Source: Conchocele bisecta (lineage: Eukaryota > Mollusca > Bivalvia > Lucinida > Thyasiridae). Taken from it: 64,000 nucleotides of DNA. Position numbers and translations under genes: made by a program. The notes under the pieces were generated by a model, which saw only the letters and a list, made by a program, of their open reading frames with translations, had not been told where the DNA came from and did no database searches. The stretch is taken from contig CM055280.1 in assembly GCA_029237695.1 (NCBI GenBank), positions 29,275,406 through 29,339,405 of the forward strand. Direction: 5' to 3'. Of the stretch, positions 10,452-21,472 are shown piece after piece. Numbering within the stretch: the stretch's first letter is position 1; each line of letters begins with the position of its first letter.

Positions 10452-10880
10452 ACACAGTAGGGAGGGTGTCCGGTTTAGAGAGATTCCACTGTAAATCAGA
10501 CATATGACTATGCCAAGGTATGCGGCTGTGCTTAGCGAACTTGAACAGCCATTTTCATCATTAATATGTACCAAAGAATCTCATAACAATTAAGGATACA
10601 CAGACTGCCTGTGCGTCCGGTTTAGAGAGGGTCTACTCTGTAAAAACATAAATACAATGAAACCTCTCTAAACAGGACGCCCTGGGAGGTCCCCAGGGTG
10701 TCCGGTTTAGAGATATTCCAATGTAAGCCAAGTATATGACCATTCTGGTACATATGCGTGTTTTGCGATCATGCACATACATTAAAAATATGAGATAAAT
10801 GTCAGTGAAACCCAAACCCATCAAAAATAGGATCGCAGATGTTGTATTGGTGTTCGGTTTGGAGAGGTTCCACTGTAATT
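10452..10880. repeat. Cluster of pogo-like terminal motifs
   Basis: Four occurrences of the 'gtccggtttagagag.ttccactgtaa' motif lie near 10,466, 10,614, 10,697 and 10,852. The third is paired with the inverted 'cagtgaaacctctctaaac.ggac' form at 10,656 to make a hairpin. This looks like successive insertions of the same small element. There is no transposase. Confidence 0.55.
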
Positions 10881-11574
10881 GATTATGCCATCTAAGGCTA
10901 TACTTAGAAACATTACGTACATATAAGCCAGATAACATTACCAATGGTTTCGAAGATATTTGCATCGAAAGTGTATTAAGATATAATGCGATCTATAAAA
11001 CTGTTTATTTCGTAATAAGATCAATATCTGAGCGAACGTGAAGAAATAAAAACTGATACTATATGTGTACCTTTGGCAAATACATCAAGGTTAAATTTAA
11101 TTCCGCCTACAACGTTCAAGCAAAATACAGTTTCGCAAGTATGCACTATCCAATTGTATTATAAGCACTTACAAAGGTGAACATGTCTGTACATGTACTA
11201 ATAGTCAGACGAAATGGGAAAGGGCAGCGATAACAAAGCGGGAATGATAAATAGACAGCGTTGAATAAAATAGTCTTAGCTGTTTTGTTTGGTGACTCAT
11301 TTCGAATTTCAGTCGGTCATTGGTTGATTAAGGCGAGCCCACAAATTTTATGAACATATTAATTATTTATCGCACCAATTGTCATCAGCAAATATTGAAC
11401 TGTTCGCCTATTTGGTTTCAGTTTAATGTTTTGCTTTTGTTTTGCCTTTCTCTTTGATTCGCCTGCAGACACGACATTGAACGAGTGCAAAGTGCACATA
11501 CATGTTTTGAAATGCACATGACTGAATTATAGTGGAGTCTCTCTAAATCAGTAACCGATTTCACGATTTCACTT
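10881..11574. other. AT-rich stretch with nothing identifiable
   Basis: No gene, RNA or organised repeat was recognised. Only a partial pogo-like motif ('gtggagtctctctaaat') appears, near 11,532. Confidence 0.4.
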
Positions 11575-11831
11575 ATCAAGTTATGTATTATTTGATGGAG
11601 TAATCATTTATTCTTCCAGAAATGCATTATTTCATATATAACTAGCGACTGCATATGTTTGATGATTAAAAGTGTGCATAATTATTATAGTAAATTTATT
11701 ACATTATCACAGTCAAACTGGCTGTGATAATGTAATGAATTCAGTATAATACATATTAATAAATGTATCCTTAAATTGAAAATGTCTCTGTACTTAGCAA
11801 GATAAGTATACTTTGGCAAGTTTGGTGAAAT
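11575..11831. repeat. MITE-like element, family D, copy 1
   Basis: The outer ends 'gatttcact' and '..gcaagtttggtgaaat' match the termini of the copy at 17,891-18,185. The centre has the palindrome ttacattatcacag..ctgtgataatgtaa followed by 'gaattcagtataata'. Relative to the 17.9-kb copy this one is inverted and more diverged. Confidence 0.6.
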
Positions 11832-12569
11832 ACTAGACACATATAGTATTACATTAGAGAGTTGTGACAAAGTAGTATTTGCAAATTTGCGTCTCAAGGC
11901 AGCTCGGAATAATGTCACCTTTTTTAAGTTTCATCGTCAATATAGCATATAAATGGTTCACTATGTTATAATTTATGAACATATATATGCAGGTAACACG
12001 AGTAGTAATTGATAAAATTACCTGCTTACCATCGAGCGACTGCTGTTCATCCTTTGATCATGCGTGGGGAGGTTACCTAAGACAATTGCTATTACAAACT
12101 ATATTATGTGAGTTTATTATTATCTGACAGTGTTGCCGTGTCTCTCAACCACAATATAGCGGAGGTATGAACGTCAACATCTTGCGGATTATTACACTAT
12201 TTTAGTGCGCGAAATGGAAACCTTATTCCGCAACTGTTTACCGTTGACTGCAGTGTACCGGTATAGAGCACATATTGCCTGTAAAGCGGAAAACGTGCAA
12301 TTACCACTGGATATGATCAGCTCATTGACACAATGGTTTTTACTTGCGGCTATACAACACCGGTGTATTAATGTGGCTGTGTCGCAGATAGTGCACTGTA
12401 ACTCCAGAGAAGCATTTCACAAAAACAGTTCAGTATGTGTCTATGTCTGGAGAAATGAGGCTTATGGGATTTGTGATCAGTGTAGCTCCTGATCACACTC
12501 ATGTATCCCGATATCGATCTATATTGTTGTTCTAGGTATGACGGGTGTTTCATTGATGGATGGAATGCC

Positions 12570-12690
12570 GAACCACGCATATCCTGGTCAGACTGTGCGG
12601 ATGCACAGGCTGATCTGAATTTACACTGGACATAAACACGCATACAATGTAAGCCCCATTTCTCCAGTCACAGCCACAGATATCAATGGG
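12570..12690. repeat. Dispersed repeat, family C, copy 2
   Basis: Contains 'tcctggtcagactgtgcggatgcacaggctgatctga', then 'gtaagccccatttctccagtcacagccacaga'. Upstream (12,430-12,570), 'aatgaggcttatgggatttgtgatcagtgtagctcctgatca' and 'gacgggtgtttcattgatggatggaatg' belong to the same family. They account for the open frames on both strands between 12,205 and 12,643. Confidence 0.6.
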
Positions 12691-12754
12691 TATTGTATGA
12701 GTAACATTTTCTGTTTAACCTTTATTTAACTGCTGCTGGTCATAACAATATATA

Positions 12755-12852
12755 TTATATAATAATAATACTAATAATAAGAATAATAACCCTTTATTTA
12801 ACTCCTACAAGTCATAACATTATATAATAATAATAATAATAATAATAATCCT
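12755..12852. repeat. (AATA/TAA)n microsatellite cluster
   Basis: 'aataataatactaataataagaataat' and 'aataataataataataataat' runs are separated by a duplicated 'ccctttatttaac..ctgc.....cataacaat' block. Confidence 0.85.
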
Positions 12853-13064
12853 TTATTTAACACCTGCCCGCCATAACAATGTGTAACATAATGTGGATAT
12901 GTTTCATATGACGTGCACACGACAAAGGCCAATTATAGTGCACAGTGTCACATTTCAAGAAAGATAAATACAAAGTTTAAACTTGGAATTCCACACCCCA
13001 CTGGAAGATTGTAAAGCTGTGGTCCCATCTATAAATTACAACACTTTGTAAAATAGGGAGACAT

Positions 13065-13510
13065 TATTTGTTTTCGTCTGTTCTTTATGGCCACATAAAC
13101 ATTCATTTACCACTACCGGACGTGTTAATTGACATTACTGTACTTTTCATGTAAACGTGAATTGTCAGTTTTATATCAGGGGCGATAACTGTGTTTCCTT
13201 AAAATGTTAACGTAAGCAAATATTTATTATCTCTATTAAATGTTATGTTTTTATTTGCAATGCTCATACTTTATAGTGTGGGGAGAACTATATATTCAGG
13301 CGACGACAATTAGTTGATATCAATTTCAAAATAATCTTGTCTCATTTGACAATTGCCTGATACAACCGCGCGTGTCTACTATCAGTAATTATACATATTA
13401 ATAAATGAGTATATATATAGCGGGCACTCATAATTGTTAAAGCTGGTGGAATAGTTACACAAATATACACTTATTTAATTCCTATAACGGAAATAATCGT
13501 GCTTAATCAG
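13065..13510. repeat. MITE-like element, family B, copy 2 (inverted, degraded)
   Basis: Landmarks appear in the opposite order to the copy that follows: 'ccggacgtgttaattgacatta', 'aggggcgataactgtgtttcc', 'agcgggcactcataattgttaaagctggtggaata' and 'cttatttaattcctataacgg'. The outer terminus is poorly preserved. Confidence 0.55.
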
Positions 13511-13564
13511 GATGGAACACCAACTTTAATGTTATACAAATTATAGTTGTTAGCGTGATTGCAT

Positions 13565-14068
13565 AGTGCGTGCCCACGCAGAAGTCACAAATTGTTCTTT
13601 ATAGGAATTGAATAAGTGTATAAGTGTGTCACTATTCCACCAGTTCTAAAAATTGCGAGTGCCCGCTATAGATATAATATTTTAGTAGTATTTATTTTAC
13701 TAATATTGACTCCAGGTGGTATCAGGCTATTTTCATATGCAAATGAGGCATGCTGTTTTTTAATTATTTATACCAATTAAATACGTCACCTGAAAAATTA
13801 ATATTTTAAACAGATTATAAATTATGATCATTGCACATCAAAAAATAAATACAAAGAATAAATAGTATTGTTCGTTAACATTTTAAGGAAACACGGTTAT
13901 CGCCCCTGATCAGTGTGGAAATTTACGTCTGATATAAAATTTATAATATTGTCAGTCAATACGTGGGGTAATGGTGAATTACTGTTTATTTTGCCAGAAA
14001 ATGTCTCAGAAAATGTCTCTGATGTAAAGACCATGTTGTGCCTACTGAGCGGGCGTGTACCTTTAAAA
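13565..14068. repeat. MITE-like element, family B, copy 3
   Basis: Runs from 'gtgcccacgcagaagtcacaaattgttctttataggaattg' to 'gttgtgcctactgagcgggcgtgtacctttaaa'. The interior has 'tgcgagtgcccgctata', 'aaggaaacacggttatcgcccctgat' and 'caatacgtggggtaatggtgaa'. It lies head-to-head with the 13,065-13,510 copy. Confidence 0.65.
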
Positions 14069-14187
14069 TGCGGTTATTATTATTGCTGGCAGTGCCAGAT
14101 GTTGTTAATATTTTATTTTTGCTGATTTGTTATGTTTGTTGTCCAGACCTGCGTCACGATAGCGAGCAACATGACAGTCGTAGATTA

Positions 14188-14436
14188 ACTTTAACCCTTT
14201 CACCCCTATAAGTAACTGGAATGGGTATTGATATGTTAATTTTGCAACCAATCCAACCGTCACAACATGGTTTTGTAGACTAGTCCATTTATGAAAAGGA
14301 GGTATTATTGTTATCAAAATTTGAAAATTACTAAAAAGTGCAGATCCTGATGAGACGGTTCATTATGAGCCGGCTCATCTGGATCTGCACTGTTTACATA
14401 AACCGCTATAGCGGGCTTTCGTGTTCAAAGGGTTAA
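14188..14436. repeat. MITE-like element, family E
   Basis: The left end 'taaccctttcacccctataag' and the right end 'gtgttcaaagggttaa' form short inverted termini. Inside, 'gtgcagatcctgatgagacgg' and 'ccggctcatctggatctgcac' form a hairpin around 14,338-14,390. Another left terminus of this type ('ttaaccctttccgttc') is at about 15,375. Confidence 0.5.
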
Positions 14437-15395
14437 GCCTGTCATTCACTACATAAAGCTCACCAAATTAGTGTATACTTAGGCTAGTGATTGGACCCTT
14501 CTACTGTCGGTTCGACCTTTTGCTGCCGACGAACGTTTGGAAATTAAACACATTAAATATAATATCTATTAAAATGTAAGTATTTGTTCATCAATAACAA
14601 AATAAATGATTTTTTTTATTTTATTGCGAAAATAATATGGAGCCAAAAGGAGCTGTGGAGTGACGGGGGTATTGTCGAAAAACGAAACATTTTGGAAAGT
14701 GACTCCTAAACCTGTATAGATTGCTTGGAAATGATATAACCAAGAAAACAAAAGTTATATTTAGAAAATCGGTCCACAAATTCAAAATTATTTAAAATAA
14801 TCTATTTTAGACCCAATTTTAAATTCCGAAAAAAAAAAGTATTTTCCCAATAAAATCAATAATCGATGGAATTTAATCAAATACAATTCTTTGGGGAGGG
14901 TGACTTGTTTGTCATTGATGAAAATGTACTTACATTTAACTAGTTTTTAGATTAATGTGTTAAATAGCCAAACGTTCGTCGGCAGCAAATCGTGGAGCAG
15001 ACAGTAGACGTTTAGGCCTGTCGACTAATAATAACATAATGTTAGTAAATTAAATAATACTTAAAGATAATGCAGCCCAAGTACGCGTGACGGGACAGGA
15101 CATTATAATGGAAGCAATAGTCGTTCACATGTAAATTATTCAATTAAACCCACTCACTCCGGTTATTTAATAGACATAGATACATGCACCACCAATGGTG
15201 TTAAGAAAGTTTTCATTTCAAGTTTGGTTGAAAGGAGAGATTGCGGCTAGTTATTTCCCTTTGCAAATACATTTACAAAGATACGGTCCTTCGACTAATA
15301 ACATCTGTGGAATGTCGTGTCAGGTATAGATCGGATACAAATATCTGGTTTACAACGAATTGAGAACGAACTATTTAACCCTTTCCGTTCTAAAT
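14437..15395. other. AT-rich stretch with an inverted flank
   Basis: No gene was recognised. 'tgctgccgacgaacgtttgg' at about 14,521 is complemented by 'ccaaacgttcgtcggcagca' at about 14,968, and 'ctactgtcggttcg'-type sequence is complemented by 'cagacagtag'. These could be the ends of a ~500-bp inverted-repeat element whose AT-rich interior carries no coding signal. Confidence 0.5.
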
Positions 15396-15467
15396 AAAAA
15401 GTTGACAACATTTTCAGAGTACATGCGGAATATAATTCCGCATGTACTCTGAAAATGTTAACTTTTT
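15396..15467. repeat. Near-perfect 72-bp hairpin, family F
   Basis: From 'aaaaagttgacaacattttc' to 'gaaaatgttaacttttt', the two arms meet at the centre 'gcggaatataattccgc'. Diverged copies are at about 10,037-10,095 and 19,145-19,245. Confidence 0.8.
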
Positions 15468-16054
15468 ACTTTATTTATGAAAAACATTGTTCATTTTGTA
15501 AATGTATTTCATCGAAATTACGCAGATATCTGAAGGTATAAAACCACATGGCGTATCTCAATTACGGCGTTACAAGTCAATCCGACATATTGTTGCAAAG
15601 CTATTATGTTCATTTACGCTTACAATATGTGTAGCGTAATTTGGTATGGGCATTGTGTGCATGGGGAGAATTCGCAGCATTACATAACGCATTTTGTCAC
15701 ATGAAGACATTGTTAGTTCCGTGCTGTAACTCATTTCATAAATGTGTATCACACACGTGTAATAACACATGGAGCCAGGTTTGATTGGCTGGCCGCGTCA
15801 CCTTAAATATGTAAAGTGGAACCTCTCTAAACCGGACAAAGATATATTCAGCCCTGAAATTAGAATAACTAAATATTAAATTAATATGATTATGAATACC
15901 CATATTACTCCTATAAGGGTTATAGCCAGATTCAACTCTCACATACAAGAAAGCCTAAGACGTACATGAGGGCCAAATTCCAGGGCTGTATATATCTTGT
16001 TGTAAATATTCCGTTCTGATTGTGTGATTCCCCTCACACACCCCCATGTAGCAG

Positions 16055-16142
16055 GTTGAATACTGGATTGAACCCGTTGACCCAGCCTTAAATTACCTTA
16101 GCTGTTGAAAGGCCGTTAAACACCAACAAACAAACAAACAAA
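16055..16142. repeat. SINE-like 3' tail
   Basis: 'gttgacccagccttaaattaccttagctgttgaaaggccgttaaacaccaacaaacaaacaaacaaa' matches the block at 9,288-9,355 and ends in a (caaa)n run, as SINE tails often do. No intact tRNA-derived head with A and B boxes is visible upstream. Confidence 0.5.
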
Positions 16143-16324
16143 AGTGATCAGGATGTGCATTGTTCGCCATTCCATCTATGAAACGCCCATAATGATGCTA
16201 ACAAGCAATGTAGATCGTTATCTGGCTACATGAGTACTATTTGATCAGGAGCTACACTGGTCACAAATCCCATAAGCCACATTTATACAGTCACTGAATT
16301 CAGAAACGTGTAGACCCTGATCAG

Positions 16325-16512
16325 ACTTCTAACGCGTTAGAACCGCACTTATGACACGAAGCGCCAACCTGGTCAGTTCTAACGCGTTGCTTCTCGTTTC
16401 TATCGCGCTACTTCTGTTTGAGAAGTAACGCGTTACTTTTGAGAAGTAACGCGTTAGAAATATGTATTTTACTATATAGTTCATACATTTGTAACGCGTT
16501 ACTTCTCAAAAG
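16325..16512. repeat. Cluster of AACGCGTT palindromes
   Basis: The octamer aacgcgtt occurs at about 16,329, 16,380, 16,427, 16,448 and 16,491. It is usually inside 'gagaagtaacgcgttacttctc'-type longer palindromes. Confidence 0.75.
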
Positions 16513-16654
16513 GGGATTTATGACACGACCCGCCACTCATAGTCTAGTCACGAGCCGTAACTCTGCAAAACGTCCGGACGGTGCGGGAGGTTTGCAAAGT
16601 TACTGCCCGCAACTAATGTACATGAGGCATATCCCGCCTGTTTACATTACTTTT

Positions 16655-16950
16655 GGTACGTCCTGTGGATGCGTGGATATCGCGCTAATCTTGCGATTAT
16701 ATTGTGTTTACCGAACAATACACGTATTACCAAAATACCCTTCTGTAAATAAGCAATAATCAAATATTGACGGAAACGAAATACTACAAAAGTAACAAAA
16801 TCTTGACCCCGTGACATGAAGATGATTTATTTTCCGCACACGTCTCTGATTGTCAATAGATGACGCGCAGCGGAGATATTAATATAAAGACAAACGCCGA
16901 CAATCCCGGGGCTTGTCAGATCGCGATATGTGTGTCTCATTGCGAACATG
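16655..16950. repeat. Dispersed repeat G, copy 1 (related to the satellite edge)
   Basis: 'cgctaatcttgcgattatattgtgtttacc..aatacacgtattaccaaaa' through 'caaatattgacggaaac' matches 22,973-23,075. At 16,916-16,945, 'tgtcagatcgcgatatgtgtgtctcattgcgaac' resembles the first satellite unit at 23,305-23,335, which also follows this repeat. Confidence 0.6.
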
Positions 16951-17397
16951 ATATGATGATATATTGCAGATACAAGGAACTTTCAAGCTTAAATGTTTAA
17001 TTTGAAGATTATAGCGTTCATAGAATGAAAAACAACATGTTGAATGAACAGAGAAATCGTCTGAGAAACAATGTGTTTAGGAGCATATTTATAAAACAGA
17101 CAAGTGCACAATCGTAATCGTAATAGTCTTCCGTTTATTGTTTGTCCTAGTTTCTCGACCGATGAAAGAACAGCATTTCGTCATAATTAATCGCGTATTG
17201 CGACGCTTTCGCCAATATCTGATTGTACGCCTCGTTGTCATCATTTCACGAGACGCAAAGTATATTACCGCCCACACACGCGCTCACTTCGTGTCACACC
17301 GCCAATCACATGCTAGTATAGCGATTCGAAACACGTTTAGGGGCGGAGCTTCGTGACTGGGTTGTGTAGACAATAAGTACGTTATAGCTCACATTTT

Positions 17398-17436
17398 TAA
17401 TTTTTTAATAAATTTATTTATTAAAAAATCAATATA
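17398..17436. repeat. AT-rich palindrome
   Basis: 'attttttaataaatttatttattaaaaaat' is a self-complementary run. It may be a local hairpin or simply low-complexity AT sequence. Confidence 0.5.
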
Positions 17437-17890
17437 TGAACTATAACTATTACTTAGAAGGCACAGATACTCACTCTAATATAACTAGCAGTGTACGGTC
17501 CTCTATATATAGACGATGTCACACGAGTGATGACTTATGATATAATATTTATTAAACGAGTTCACTGATTTCGTTTCTTATGGAATTAGTCAACGAGATT
17601 TAATAAATAACACTATTTAATCATCACAAATGTTAGATTATATTTATTGCATAAGCATACCATCATACATTGACGCAGTACTAGTCACCCGACCTGTTTT
17701 CTGTAACGGGCTAATATGCATGTTTATTACACTAGTGTATTATGATTTTTATGACACTGTGTAATATACTGTGGAAACCTATTTTATGTATATATTATGT
17801 ATAATATGATTCACTGACTCACAGAGTTGCCAGATTCTGAGTATACATATGTTTTATTTCCTCCACTTATGGAGAGATCAGTAGTCGATC

Positions 17891-18185
17891 GATTTCACCA
17901 ACATTGCTAAAGTATACTTATCTAGCAAAAGTATACTTTGAGGGAGAAATTTTCAATTTTAGGATTAAATTTATTATTTTTTATTATACTGAATTTATTA
18001 CATTATCACAGCCATTTTGGCTGTGATAATGTAATAAATTCAGTATAATAAATCTTCATACTTTTAATCATCAAATATATGAAGTCGTTAGTTCTATATG
18101 AAATAATGAATTTCAGGAAAAATAAATGATTACTCCCTCAAAGTATACTTTGCTAGAAAAGTATACTTTGCAATGTTGGTGAAAT
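17891..18185. repeat. MITE-like element, family D, complete copy
   Basis: The terminal inverted repeats are about 50 bp long. 'gatttcaccaacattgctaaagtatactt' opens the element, 'agtatactttgcaatgttggtgaaat' closes it, and each contains a doubled AAGTATACTT motif. The centre at 17,990-18,050 is the palindrome 'tattacattatcacagcc..ggctgtgataatgtaata' continued by 'aattcagtataata'. Confidence 0.75.
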
Positions 18186-18394
18186 AGGCTACAGAAGAAG
18201 CAGCTGGATATTCACCACATACGTATTATATACATACAACATACATGTGAGAATAAAACTAAGCAGAAAATGAAAAGAAAAAAACAGTTCAATACACGAA
18301 GATTCAGAGTGCATTCATGTGACGCATCATGATAAAACAAAACTTCAGTTTCGATAAATATAAAGGAAACAAACTGTGACTGCGTTACGATACC

Positions 18395-18487
18395 ACGATG
18401 ACGATAACGCGATACCACGATAGTACGATGACGATACTACGATATTATATCGTACTATCGTCATCGTAGTATCGTACTATCGTCATC
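18395..18487. repeat. Imperfect palindrome of 'cgatactacgatga' units
   Basis: 'gatagtacgatgacgatactacgata' is followed by its complement 'tatcgtactatcgtcatcgtagtatcgtactatcgtcatc'. The repeat runs directly into a family C fragment at 18,485. Confidence 0.75.
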
Positions 18488-18589
18488 CGGATCTACACTG
18501 TTCGCCATAATTATACTGTGTGAAGACCTATTTGACCCATTTTTACTGTCATAATATTACGATAACCTATCAATGAAACGTGCGGGGCC

Positions 18590-18912
18590 CTTCGAATTAA
18601 CAATCCATTCCCACGAAATAACAATTCGTTCCCACCAATTAACAATTCGTTCCCCCGAATTAACAATTTGTTCCCACGAAATAACAATTCGTTCCCACGA
18701 ATTAACAATTCGTTACCTCGGATTAACAATTCGTTCCCACGATATATCGTGGGAACGAGTTGTTAATTCGTGGGAACGAATTGTCAATTCGAAGGAAGGA
18801 ATTGTTATTTCGTGGAAACGAATTGTTAATTCGAGGAACGAACTACTAATTCGTGGGAACGAATTGTTATATCGAGGGAACGAATTTTTATTCCGTTGGA
18901 ATGAATTTTAAA
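18590..18912. repeat. Giant palindrome built of 21-bp units, copy 1
   Basis: About seven units of 'aattaacaattcgttcccacg' run forward and meet the centre 'cccacgatatatcgtggg' at about 18,735-18,752. About seven units then run in reverse complement to 18,905. The unit is 21 bp, so frames stay open on both strands and give repetitive peptides that are artefacts. Flanks carry 'gcggggccc' on the left and 'gcggggctccgtac' on the right. Confidence 0.85.
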
Positions 18913-19144
18913 AAAAAAATCATGTCCCCTGCGGGGCTCCGTACGTTATTGGTCCATCTAACAAGCACCATGAATCGTTATCAGGCTACACGAGTGTGCT
19001 ATTTGAACAGGAGCTATATGATCACAACTCCCATGAGCATATCTAACTAATCACAGCCACATTTGAAACACGCTATGGATTTTGTACCTTCGGACATCAG
19101 CGTAATTTCATTAAATACGTTTACAAAAATTTACAATATTTTTC

Positions 19145-19245
19145 ATAATTAAAGTCAAAAGTTGACCAAATATTCATTGTACATGCGGAATATATGTCTG
19201 CATGTACTCTGAAAAGTTTGTCAACTTTTGACGCCATTTACGAAA
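19145..19245. repeat. Family F hairpin, diverged copy
   Basis: 'aaagttgaccaaatattcattgtacatgcgg' opposes 'ctgcatgtactctgaaaagtttgtcaactttt'. The downstream 'gacgccatttacgaaaatattgta' is shared with 10,095 and 15,460. Confidence 0.6.
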
Positions 19246-19384
19246 ATATTGTAAATTGTGTACACGTATTTAATGAAATTACGCAGAGGGAACTATTATA
19301 ATAAGAGCTAGGCCCACTGGAGCCGGTTTCCTCCGCTCCTTCCTTTCTCACCTTCTTGGGAGACGACATAAATGTATTATGTTT

Positions 19385-19453
19385 TATTATACTGAATTTA
19401 TTACATTATCACAGCCAAAATGACTGTGATAATGTAATAAATTCAGTATAATA
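19385..19453. repeat. Family D central palindrome, solo copy
   Basis: 'tattatactgaatttattac' begins a 69-bp, nearly perfect palindrome with a short AT centre. The outer terminal repeats of family D are absent, so this is either a truncated copy or an independent hairpin. The following 'cctgcatacttttaatcatccaatatatgcagtcg' also belongs to the family. Confidence 0.75.
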
Positions 19454-20329
19454 ATCCTGCATACTTTTAATCATCCAATATATGCAGTCGAATGACTCCT
19501 CGCAAGCTTTAAACAGACTAAATGTATTGTACATAACAGTAAAAGCAACAGCCCATGGTTGTATTACTTATATTTACACTTCATTTTTCTGATAGTTTCA
19601 AAAAATGTACATACTAGCCAAATATGGCGTTAAATTTAAAAATACTATTGATTTACATCATTTTGTCGCAATTCCTGGAACAACGACGTTGTCAGTCAAT
19701 AGCGTGTAGTTATTGACAACATGGTGGAAATTAATGACGTCAAACAAACTTTAACAAATCAACAACATCGCGCGACGTCACGTGGGTCTAATGCATTGTA
19801 AACGCAGTACGTCGAATGGGCATTTGCATTATGAATTTATAGAAGGTGAAAATATTATAGGGTAACACGTATTGAAAGATATTTCCAGTCTTGACATTCT
19901 TATCTTTGAAAAGCAGTATTTCACGTAGCTTAGTAGTTAATATCAGTTCTCCCGATGTATTTTACTATTTCATCTGTCTTTTATATTATTGAAAAATTGA
20001 GTCACAATAACAGCCCATTCTGTACTGGCGTTTTCTGACGAACGAGCGGTTTAATAAAACCACTTCCGTGCACAGACCAATAATACACGTACATATACAT
20101 ACTTTGACCTGGGTTATCCTTTTATTCCTGTTTTATTCGCAAAATGGCTGTTATTTTTGACATGGTGAAATTGTTTTCTCGCAATAAAATCAATATTGTA
20201 CCGAATTTCACGAAATAAAAAAGGCTCATTCTTAAATTTTGATAAAATCAAAATTCAGTCTTTGCATTTTGTATATGGCCGTATAATTTGGGCAGGTTTC
20301 GTGAAACAGACAGTAGGCAGAAATGCCAT
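19454..20329. other. Non-coding stretch with nothing identifiable
   Basis: No gene or RNA was recognised. 'gttgtcagtcaatagcgtgtagttattgacaac' near 19,688-19,722 is a small inverted repeat. The rest is AT-rich with no domain-like reading frames. Confidence 0.4.
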
Positions 20330-20580
20330 AAGCCCCATTTCCACAGTCACGTCGCATATGTCGCTGTGACTGGAGAAATGGTGTGCAGCTGATCAAATAA
20401 CACACGACTGTAGTCCGATAACGATCTATTTTGCTTCTTAGCAGAATGACGGGTGTTTCATGATGGTGGAATGGCGAACAGTGAAGATCCTGATCAGACT
20501 GTGCGGAGGCACAGGCTGATCTGGATCTACACTGGTCGCAAAACTCATAAGGCCCATTTCTCCAGTCACAGGCACATATT
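20330..20580. repeat. Dispersed repeat, family C, longest copy
   Basis: Begins 'ataagccccatttccacagtcacgtcgcat' and includes 'atgacgggtgtttcatgatggtggaatggcgaacagtgaagatcctgatcagactgtgcgg'. It closes with 'gctgatctggatctacactggtcgcaaaactcataaggcccatttctccagtcac'. The two ends carry the same 'ataagccccatttctccagtcacagccacat' sequence in direct orientation. A 74-codon open frame here is repeat sequence. Confidence 0.65.
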
Positions 20581-21026
20581 GGTGTTTCCTTTTATATGTT
20601 TTATGTATGTGTTTAGGATTACTGTACCGAGGCCTGGCATATTATTACATCCATTGGCATGTGTCACATCCATATGATAAATCCATTGCACGAATACATG
20701 TTTAAACAGTAGTCGTATCTATTTTGCGACGAAATAGCGACATATTACTATAGATTTGACAACGGGTGACAAAATGTCAGTTTTACATGAAGGAAGTCAG
20801 ATAGCAAAAGACAACGTATGAAACAAGTTCATACCGTTAGTATAGGCAGTTGTATACAATTACTTTTATTCATTTTACCGAAGACTTGCATATTATTGCA
20901 TCCATCTCCAGTGTGAAATCGTAAGATTATTCCATTTAACAGAGATTCTACTTTCACTTTCAAAAGTTGCAATAAAACAGCTGATAAATAGAATACGCGT
21001 ACAAGCCTAGTGCCTGATGATATTAC

Positions 21027-21472
21027 ATTAAAGGTACATACCCACTCAGTAGGCACAAACTGTTCTTTATAGGAATTAAATAAGTGTATAACTGTGTCAC
21101 TATTCCACCAGTGCTAATAAATGCGAGTGCCCGCTATACAGATATAATAATTCATAATATTTATTTATTATTATTTATACTAATCAAATGCGTCAACTGA
21201 AACAATAATATTTTGGACAGATTATAAAGTATGTTCATTGCACATCAAAAAATAAATACAGAGAATAAATAGTAATGTCTGTTAACATTTTAAGGAAACA
21301 CGGTTATCGCCCCTGATAGCAGTGTGTAAATTTAAATCTGATATAAAATGTATGATATAAAATGTATGATAATGCCAATCAATACGTGGGGTGATGGTGA
21401 ATGAATGTTTGTTTTGCCAGATATAAAGAACAGTTTGTGCCTACTGAGTGGGCATTTACCTTTAACAAGGCT
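21027..21472. repeat. MITE-like element, family B, copy 4 (best preserved)
   Basis: The left end 'ttaaaggtacatacccactcagtaggcacaaactgttcttta' and the right end 'aaagaacagtttgtgcctactgagtgggcatttacctttaa' are ~40-bp terminal inverted repeats with few mismatches. The interior carries the family landmarks, including 'aaggaaacacggttatcgcccctgat'. Length is about 445 bp, with no coding capacity. Confidence 0.8.

Noticed and set aside
12205..12643. 95- and 91-codon frames on opposite strands
   Set aside because: Much of both lies in dispersed repeat family C, which recurs at 20.33-20.58 kb without an open frame conserved.
17089..17356. Opposing 62- and 72-codon frames, Arg-rich on one strand
   Set aside because: No splice context, domain or paralogue; the two frames mirror each other over the same bases.
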